Shown here: positions 46,170 through 64,000 of the stretch, piece by piece | Layout: every line of letters begins with the position of its first letter | Position numbering within the stretch: the first letter of the stretch is position 1 | Origin: Ianthella basta | Taxonomy: Eukaryota > Porifera > Demospongiae > Verongiida > Ianthellidae | NCBI GenBank assembly: GCA_964019415.1 | Contig: OZ025885.1 | Span: 3,818,672 to 3,882,671 of the forward strand | Reading direction: 5' to 3' | DNA length: 64,000 bases | Translations under genes and position numbers: made by a program | Notes under the pieces: generated by a model | Told to the model about the DNA's origin: nothing | Database searches by the model: none | What the model saw: only the letters and a program-made list of their open reading frames with translations

Positions 46170-46850
46170 GCAAGTACAAATTGTAATGGTGCTTACTTTT
46201 TCTTGGCACACATTGCTCTCATCCTTTCTCTGCAAACCTTATTTGTTTCATCAGAAATGCAGGTTTATTCCCAAACTCTGCAAATATCAAGGGCATAGGC
46301 AAGAAATTTAAAAGCGGATTACCAGTTTAGGCTTACAGCTTACTTCAGCATTATGACATCATATCTCATCACCAAAATGGCTGCCTCACACGAGGGTGAA
46401 ATGCTATGGCAGCTGAGTTCATGGGAAAATGCTGTAAAGGCAAGCAGATGCTGTCTTTCACAGTGCACCAGAAGCAAAAGTAGCAATGCCAGATCATCCT
46501 CTAGTGTGTAGCTCTGCAGACATTCTCTTTAATTTTGTTGTCCTTGTAGCTAGCTACTTAGCTAGCCAGTTTGCTAGCTACTTGAAAGGGGGAGTTCTGA
46601 AACACAGCCAGAAAAGATGAACAAAAGCAATACTTCACTGAATGACACCATTTTCCAAAACTGAATTTTAGTATGTACATGACATCACACATTTATCGCC
46701 GAAAAAAGGATGTAACTGTGCCGACCACAGCCTGGCAGGTAAAATTTGGAAGCTGTCAGCCATGAACCTGTCTCTCCAGTGAAGTATATAGCCCTCCTCC
46801 TGAAATAGCTGTCATCAAGAAGAACAGTTCCTAAGTGAGAAGCACTCAGA

Positions 46851-48050
46851 ATGCAGAAGGCTATACTTATCACTTCTTCACACTATTCCTTGAAGGCTCA
46901 GTCCAACAGTGGAATTTCAAGATTGCTTTCAAGTTTTGTACCCTTTCAACTCCCTATAGCTAGAAAGTGCCTGCCACTTTCTTCACCACGGGCTGGACTA
47001 ATCAATAGTACACACTTGATGAGGAGGAAGATGCACAAGCCGAACATGTTTACAGCCAAGACCATTAGCCACTCTGTTCCTGTGTCTGGGTCAGACAGTA
47101 TACTCAAAGTGTTTGATGAAGGACAGAAGCACAAGGCATTTGTTGTCCGACACGCTACTTCTTTGGAAGATCTTCAGTGGGTGATCAAGAGAGCTACAGA
47201 AGAAGGTCGGATGCTACGTGAAAAGGAGGCTGAGTGCTATTTTGCAGCAGGTCTTACTCCTGACTTCTTCATCGGTGAATTGAATGGTGAGAGGATCACC
47301 TCCGGATGTGTAGTGAGACATGGGGATTCGCACTATTATGGTGGCTTGTTTTTTGTTCAAAAGCCTTACAGAGGACAGGGGTATGGACAGAAGATGTTGG
47401 ACACGGTAGTGGCTCGCTTTCATGATCAGTACAATTTACACGCTGCATCTGTGTGGAACATCAAAAATGCTCGCACTTTTATGAACTATCCCATCATGCC
47501 TGGCTGGATATCAAGGAGATATGCATTTGATGCATCACTTGCTCGTGAAAGTCTTGCAAGTAGCCAATTTCCAACTTCCCTTGCCGCACTCTTGCCAGCC
47601 AGTCAGGCTAACTTTGAGAAGATATTTGCGTACAGTGCAGACATGTTAGGCACCTCCCAAGTGTGTAAATCGCTACTTGGTACATGGATATCACATCTTC
47701 AGGAAAGCAGCTGGGTTGCCATTGGCAACACGGGTGAGGTGGTGGGATACTTGATAATGAGTAAAACTGTCCGCTTTCCAGAGGATGGCTATTTCATAGG
47801 TCCACTCTATGCCGACAGTGCTCCTATTGCTCGCAGCCTTCTGAAGGTGGCAGTCGACTTTGCAGCTCCACACAACCCAGGCCACATCTTCCTGGTCATT
47901 GCTGCTCATCTGAACCCTGAGGGCGTAAACATTCTGGAGAATGAATTTGGAGCCAAACGACTTGCCGATCTTGTATTCTTTGGTACTAATGGCATTCCCA
48001 GCAAGCCCCAATTCAAAATATTTGGTGCAGCCAGCGTAGATGTAATGTAG
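46851..48050 (+). CDS. GNAT-family N-acyltransferase, copy 5
   Basis: Intact 399 codons. Changes include LAALLPAS (Thr to Ala), FEKIFAY (Met to Ile) and IGPLYADS. It remains open although the surrounding LRR cassette is broken, which fits a gene that functions independently of the NLR exons. Confidence 0.85.
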   Translation: MQKAILITSSHYSLKAQSNSGISRLLSSFVPFQLPIARKCLPLSSPRAGLINSTHLMRRKMHKPNMFTAKTISHSVPVSGSDSILKVFDEGQKHKAFVVRHATSLEDLQWVIKRATEEGRMLREKEAECYFAAGLTPDFFIGELNGERITSGCVVRHGDSHYYGGLFFVQKPYRGQGYGQKMLDTVVARFHDQYNLHAASVWNIKNARTFMNYPIMPGWISRRYAFDASLARESLASSQFPTSLAALLPASQANFEKIFAYSADMLGTSQVCKSLLGTWISHLQESSWVAIGNTGEVVGYLIMSKTVRFPEDGYFIGPLYADSAPIARSLLKVAVDFAAPHNPGHIFLVIAAHLNPEGVNILENEFGAKRLADLVFFGTNGIPSKPQFKIFGAASVDVM

Positions 48051-48248
48051 AACATACAATATACAAATCAATAGACAGATGCTCCATTTAATTTCATTGT
48101 CATAGTCATTAATATTAGATTTTATACTGCAGAAATGATATTGACCTTACTGTATGTACTAAGGATAGGAAATACCCAGCAGCAATGTAAACGGCATGAA
48201 TTTACAACCACAATAAGGATAACAATGGAATATGCATGTGTGGCATGA

Positions 48249-48594
48249 ACACATACACAGAATTCAATTAAGAGGTAATTACTGTGTGATCCTCCCAATT
48301 GTGGTATATCTGTGTGTCTTATACCATTATCCTTATGTGTAGGTTTGCATACATGCTACATTAACAGGTTGCTGTGTACTGATGTATACCATGATGAAAT
48401 GCATTAATTTATCCACTGTAGCATTCAAGGCTTTCCCAACTGAAGTTGGAGCTGCACTTGGCATTTGTGTGTCTGCCATGACCCAGTTGAGGTATCTGCA
48501 CATGGCAGATATTCCGCTGCCTGTTCTTAAGGCTTTAGCAGCAAGGACAGAGCCACTGGAATTGGTCACCGTGGGGTCTCCAGGTGTTAATTGG
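48249..48594 (+). pseudogene. broken NLR exon b and intact exon c, U5
   Basis: A deletion of about 1 kb joins gtgtggcatg (after the GNAT gene) to the last 26 bases of exon b (48249-48274), removing its acceptor, most of its code and the LINE remnant. Exon c (48422-48594) is intact. Joining exon a directly to c would break frame (phase 0 to phase 1), so U5 cannot supply a full LRR set. Confidence 0.75.
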
Positions 48595-49601
48595 GTAAGT
48601 GCATAGATGAAGTGATGGGAATCAAATTTGGCCTTTGCCACTTGTAAGTGCTAGAGCTTCCCATATAAGATTAATCTGGAATCCCTATGCCTATGAGTGC
48701 TGTAGTGTTGGACTGACACCTACAGTAGACCAGAAAGGATTTAAGCCAGTTCATCAGTGCATTACATGGTAGCAGTGGCAAAGGTGTGAATAGAGCTCAA
48801 CTACACTATGTATCCTGTACAGCTGCAGACAGTCAGCATACACATGGAGCTGAGACACGAGTGACGACCTTACTTTTGTTTCATTGTAGTCTCCAATAAT
48901 CTGCATGTATGCTGCCAGAAATAGTATGCTAGAAATAGTAAAGAGCTGCCAAAACAAAATCAGCACACAAACTTCCATGCTGAAGCCTCTGTGATATACG
49001 GGGTGGGTGGGTGGGGAGGTTAGTAAAAGTGGAGATCCTACCTGTGTTGCAGCAAAGGGCAATGCACACATGAACTGCATGAGAGTTCATAATTATGCAT
49101 GGATATAGTTGGATTGAGCTCTCTTTACACAACTCCCAGTTAGAATGTGCGATGTGGTATGCTTTAGTAGCCACCATTTTACTGTGCATGATTCAGAATG
49201 AAGCTAGCTGGTATATACATGGATAGGCTGTTGACCAGATCCATTCTCACCTTGTTCTGAATGTCACATTAAAGTGCATGGTGAAGGCATGCAGGTTGGC
49301 AACACAACAATGTGTATGCAAATTTACAATAAGGTATGTTGATGCCTGCAGAGTGCTGGTCGTTTATATTGGAGGGCTGTCATTAGTAAATGGACTTAGC
49401 ATACGTACGTATCTCTCCTCAACAATGGTGACAGTTAAATATAGCTGCTTGCATTCACACAGTGCAAAGTGTAGCATACAGTGTAGTTGACAGCATACAG
49501 TACAGTGCAGAACAGAATGCAGCAAATGCTATGAACACTGGTAAAGGCCTAGGGAGCCCCGAGTGTGGTTCAATATCGTTTTATCCCTTACTCTCCTCCA
49601 G

Positions 49602-49796
49602 GATGGCTTGAGTGAAGATCAGTGGAAGGAGGCAGAAGAAGCTGCTGCCAGTGCTCAGGTGAAGGTGTTGCATCTGGCTTTTGATCACACTTCAGGACAG
49701 GGATCTAGAGCTGTTCAAACCATTCGGAAAGGACTGGCAAAGAATAAGCACATTAACAACATTTTCTTGCATGGTTTGGGCATTGCAGAAGGGTAA
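49602..49796 (+). CDS. NLR terminal exon d, unit U5
   Basis: Same borders as in U4, C-terminus IAEG. Exon itself intact; its cassette is not. Confidence 0.55.
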   Translation, partial: DGLSEDQWKEAEEAAASAQVKVLHLAFDHTSGQGSRAVQTIRKGLAKNKHINNIFLHGLGIAEG

Positions 49797-50251
49797 TGTC
49801 ACTCTAATTAATGTAATGTTGGACATGACTACAAACATGTGCTATATATACTGACAGTGTACATGTGTGCTGCATGTAATTCTATTGCATTATTTATTCC
49901 TACAATAATTATATTAATGCCATAATTATGATCTCAAAGAATAAGACATGCATGCACACATGCAATTGTACTTGTAATGTATGCATGCCACCTGTACCTA
50001 CCCATACGTATGTATACTGTACATATGCATACACATCTGGGCTGGAATGTAAAGCTGCACTTGGCCACAACAGCTGGTATCTTACGCACATGACACTGTG
50101 TGCATGAACATTACTAGTCTAGTACACTAGATGTGGACCCTCTGTATACGTAGCTTGCCCCAGGGGCTTAAACGGGGAATAAGGACTCCTACATACAGTA
50201 GATAATGAACTCTGCCTCTGCTGAGTTTATTATCTAAGCACCCTGGAGGAG

Positions 50252-53200
50252 GGGGGTGCGGGGCGGAAAAATGGCTGCCCTCCCCAAGTAAGTATCTCCT
50301 GAATTTCCTCTGGCTATTGGCGAACCGCGCGGTGCATCCTTGATGGAACCAGCTGCGGAGGCTACGTATAGGCAGCGGAGACACTGTGGCAGAGGGAAGC
50401 GCTCGATGGACGCAGTTGTACGAAGAAAGGCCAGCCGGGCAGCCTGGAGGGCGGCAGCTGGTAGCTGGAATAGGCTGCGGTCCTGGAGCGAGAAGCGTGC
50501 ACACCTTCAAACGTGTACCACAGCGAAGGAGATCCTGGCTCAGGTGGGTGACGTCCCTGAGCGTCGCGCAATTCCAACAGCGCCGGTCGAGAGTGGTTAT
50601 GGAAGAAAGCCTAAAGTGTTTTGTCCAAGAATCGTCACCAACATCGCGAGTTACAACGTTCGCACTCTAAAGGCCAAGTGGAGACAGCAAGAGCTAGTTG
50701 GATTTCTAGAGAAGAAGAGAATCGATGTGTGTGCTATCCAAGAACACAGGATTTGTCTTTCAAACAGCAGTAGTCCAAGCTCCTACAGTAGAGTTTTGCA
50801 TTTACCAGGCGGATGGAGGTTAGTTACTCACACTGCGGATGATAGTGGTTCAGGAGGTATAGGGTTTCTGGTGTCTCCAATAGCCTTCAAATGTCTTGAT
50901 AGAGTAGAATACAAGTCAGATAGAGTCATGCGACTCCAATTTTCTGGCCACACTAAAGGAGCTCCTAGGACTCATCTGGTTTGTGCCTATGCCCCTACCA
51001 ATGTAGCTGACTCGGCTACTAAAGATCTCTTCTACTCACAGCTACATCAGACCATAGATCCCTTACCTAAGAGAGACCGTCTCTTTGTTCTTGGTGATAT
51101 GAATGCATGACTTGACTCCCGTTTCTGTAAGTTCCCAATACACTCAAGTGCCTCTGACAATGGAGAACGAATGGCTGAGTTTATGGAGGAGCAGGGTCTA
51201 TTCTCTGCCCAGTGTGCCAAGGATAAACCTCGCAGACAGTGGTACACCCATTGTGGACCACAAGGATTTCAATCCAGAATCGACCATTGCCTCACAAGAC
51301 GTAAGTTTGCTAGCTCTGTACTTGACTGCCAACTATACCGTGTGGTTGCTCCAGCATCGGACCATCGACTAATGAAAATTAGAGTGACCATGAAGTTAGC
51401 TACTCCTAAGAAGACCAACAGGGTGCCCTCCTTAGATTATGCAAGGTTGAAGGAGGCCCCCATTGCTGAGTTAGTGGAGTCCGATGTTTGTGCTGCCACT
51501 GGGGATACACCATCTTACGAGCTATTTGTTGCTGCTGCCAAAACTGCATGTGAAACTCATCTTCCAGTCAAACCACGATTTGTACGCTCCAAGCCTTGGT
51601 TAGACACTGACATCATCACAGCGCGTGATCTGGTAGCGGAGGCTCAAAGAACATACAAGGAGGTGAGAAGTGATGACTCAAGGCAAAAGATGGCTGATGC
51701 AACAAAATCTCTAGCACAACTGTATGTAGACAAAGAGGAGGTGTTCTATGCAAGTATGGCCAGTGAGGTGGAGCAGGCTAGCAAGGATGGAAAGCATAGT
51801 GCTGCATGGAAAGTGATTGATCGAATGACAGGGAGGAAGTGTAGACAAGTTTGTAGCATTGCAGCAGACTCTCAGCAGGACAGACTGACTCTGTGGCGTG
51901 ACCACTTCATGCGGCTTTTAGCATCTAAACCACCAGATGTTGCTCTGCCAGTGCTGCAAGTGCATGAGGGTATGCTGCCTATTGATGAGGGTTCCATCTC
52001 ACTAAATGAAATAGCGACTGCCGCCTCACAGTTGAAGACAGGAAAGGCCTGTGGCATGGACTCTATTCCACCTGAGCTGCTTAAGCTCACTGGCATACAC
52101 GAGATCCTGTTGCCAGTACTGAATCAAGCATTTGAGACTGGAGTGGTGCCTGATGAATGGAAGGTGTCTGGCATCATTCCCATCTTCAAGAAGGGGGATG
52201 CCTCAGTGTGTGCAAACTATCGGGGTATTGCACTCATGTCACTCGCTGCTAAACTGTACAACAGGATATTGCTCAATCGTATCCAACCACATGTTGAACC
52301 CTTGCTGCGACCCAATCAGAATGGGTTTCGCGTAGGCAGATCTACCGTCCAACATATCCTAGCCCTACGGCGAATCATTGAAGAGTGTACGGTGAGGCAG
52401 GAATGCCAGTGTGTGGTTACTTTCATTGACTTTTCAAAAGCATTTGACTCCATCTCGAGAACCAGAATGGAAGAAGTCCTGTACAACTACGGTCTCTCCA
52501 CCAAGATAGTAACTGCAGTAATGTCGATGTACTCAGGAACAGCCGCACGAGTGGTGACTGCAGATGGTTGCAGTGCAGACTTTCAAGTAGAAGCAGGTGT
52601 CCTACAAGGTGATACACTGGCCCCCTATCTGTTTGTCATTGTTGTGGACTATGTCCTCAGAGCTGCTATTCCAGATGACAGTGTTGGATTCATGATCCAA
52701 AAGCGCCTATCGCGTCGACACCCAGCCAAATATGTGACAGATTTGGACTTCGCAGACGACATCGCCCTCCTGTCTGGCACCATGGCCAACGCACAGACCC
52801 TACTCACAGCAGTTGAGGAAAATGCGGCTGCTGTTGGCTTGCACATCAACATGAAGAAGACCGAGTACATCAGAATAGGTGACTTTTCTGGCGACACTCA
52901 CCCTACACTGAGAGTGAGTGGTGGGGAAATTGCTGAGGTAGCCGATTTCAGGTACCTTGGCAGCTGGATTATGTCATCAAACAAGGACTTTGTGGTACGT
53001 CGTGCATGTGCATACGAAGCAGCAAACAAATTGTGGAGGGTGTGGAAGTCTGGGTGCAGCCGTAACACTAAGATCAGAGTATTCAAAGCCACAGTAGAGA
53101 GTGTTCTGCTTTATGGAGCAGAAACCTGGACCTTGACTGAGCAGCTGACATCAAGAATCTGTGGCACCTACTCTAACTTGCTGCGCAAAGCCCTGAACGT

Positions 53201-53616
53201 GCACTGGAGAGATCGCATCACTAACGTAGAGCTGTACGGAGACCTACCACGAGCAGATGACATCATACGAGACCGGCGCCTACATTTTGTTGGGCATGCT
53301 GCTCGCTGCATCAAAGACAGATACCAACCAGTGGCAGACCTAGTATTCTGGCAGGGCTCAGGTCCTATGCGAAGGGGGCAGGGAAACAGAAGGACATTCC
53401 TCAAAACAATCATTAGTGATCTGGGAGGACATATGACTGCTGCAGAAATCTCAAGATGTGCTGCTGACAGAGACGAATGGAGGAAGCGAATCAACTAGCT
53501 ACATAGGCCATGCAACTACCAACTTACTGATATTGCACAACTTTCATTGGACATGTGTACACTATAGCTTCTTGTATGTAGCCCCGGTGCTGTAATAGGC
53601 CGACGTATGTATGTGT
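50252..53616 (+). mobile_element. APE-type LINE insertion, U5
   Basis: The insertion is 3365 bp, flanked by a 12-bp duplication accctggaggag (50240-50251 and 53617-53628). Units U2-U4 show the empty site. There is no long poly-A; the 3' end has a short gtatgtatgt tract. Confidence 0.85.
50340..53498 (+). pseudogene. APE endonuclease-reverse transcriptase ORF with one stop
   Basis: One continuous frame of 1053 codons, interrupted only by TGA at 51108-51110. The endonuclease motifs are SYNVRTLKAKW, CAIQEHR, GDMNA and ASDHRLM. The RT motifs are FIDFSKAFDSI, VLQGDTLAPYLF and FADDIALL. The C-terminus has HFVGHAARC and ends EWRKRIN. Domain order (APE then RT, no RLE) places it in the APE-bearing LINEs, possibly near RTE. 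The stop follows GDMNA, where an Arg codon CGA is the likely ancestral state, so one C-to-T change at a CpG explains it. The element looks young. Confidence 0.88.
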
Positions 53617-53833
53617 ACCCTGGAGGAGAGGGGCTAGCACGCTAGATCAGAACCTTATTAGCTGTAAGGTATAGCAATGCAGAGTAATGATATTATAGCA
53701 GTGAAACAGAACGTGAAACAAGTATGCATTTAACATGCCTTAATTTACAAGACAATTACCTTTACAGGTTTGAAATTTGAACAGAAATGAGTTATGCAAC
53801 TTATGTTTGCACAGTGGCAGTGTGAGTGTTCCA

Positions 53834-64000
<10,167 letters not shown>

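Overview
This is eukaryotic, metazoan DNA: genes are split by short introns with GT/GC-AG borders, and the window holds non-LTR retrotransposons, foldback elements and micro/minisatellites. An NLR-type NACHT-LRR gene, a five-PKD KIAA0319-like receptor and RLE-type and APE-type LINEs fit an early-branching marine invertebrate. A sponge is my best guess, but that is inference and nothing in the sequence proves it.

Layout. (1) 1-9207, plus strand: the 5' part of an NLR gene. The NACHT exon (6836-8535) carries Walker A, Walker B and an SSRP motif. It is interrupted by a one-step frameshift near 7178. Two tentative short upstream exons (2399-2429, 4339-4448) are phase-compatible. The introns contain foldback/MITE-like elements. 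(2) 9208-54907: five head-to-tail copies (U1-U5) of one unit. Each unit carries, left to right: NLR LRR exon a (+), an intronless 399-residue GNAT acyltransferase gene (+) nested in the next intron, a LINE 3' remnant (-), NLR LRR exons b, c and d (+, d ends the protein), and the last three exons (transmembrane, cytoplasmic, C-terminal tail) of a KIAA0319-like gene (-). U1 and U4 carry the same RLE-LINE/TIR composite insertion. U5 carries an unrelated APE-LINE and has lost most of exon b. (3) 54908-64000, minus strand: the rest of the KIAA0319-like gene, from an EGF-like exon back through five PKD domains and a Ser/Thr-rich linker to a MANSC exon cut by the window edge. I could place 18 exons (53834-64000), all with matching intron phases.

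How the parts relate. The NLR and the KIAA0319-like gene are convergent neighbours. The duplicated segment starts inside an NLR intron and ends inside a KIAA0319-like intron. As a result one NACHT exon is followed by five serial sets of LRR 3' exons, and one receptor ectodomain is followed (on the other strand) by five serial sets of TM/tail exons. Four of the five LRR sets and all five tail sets look splice-competent. The array could therefore act as a two-sided bank of alternative 3' exon cassettes, one bank per strand, sharing the same DNA. That functional reading is a hypothesis. The duplicated structure itself is read directly from the sequence, including a recurring junction with 2-bp microhomology.
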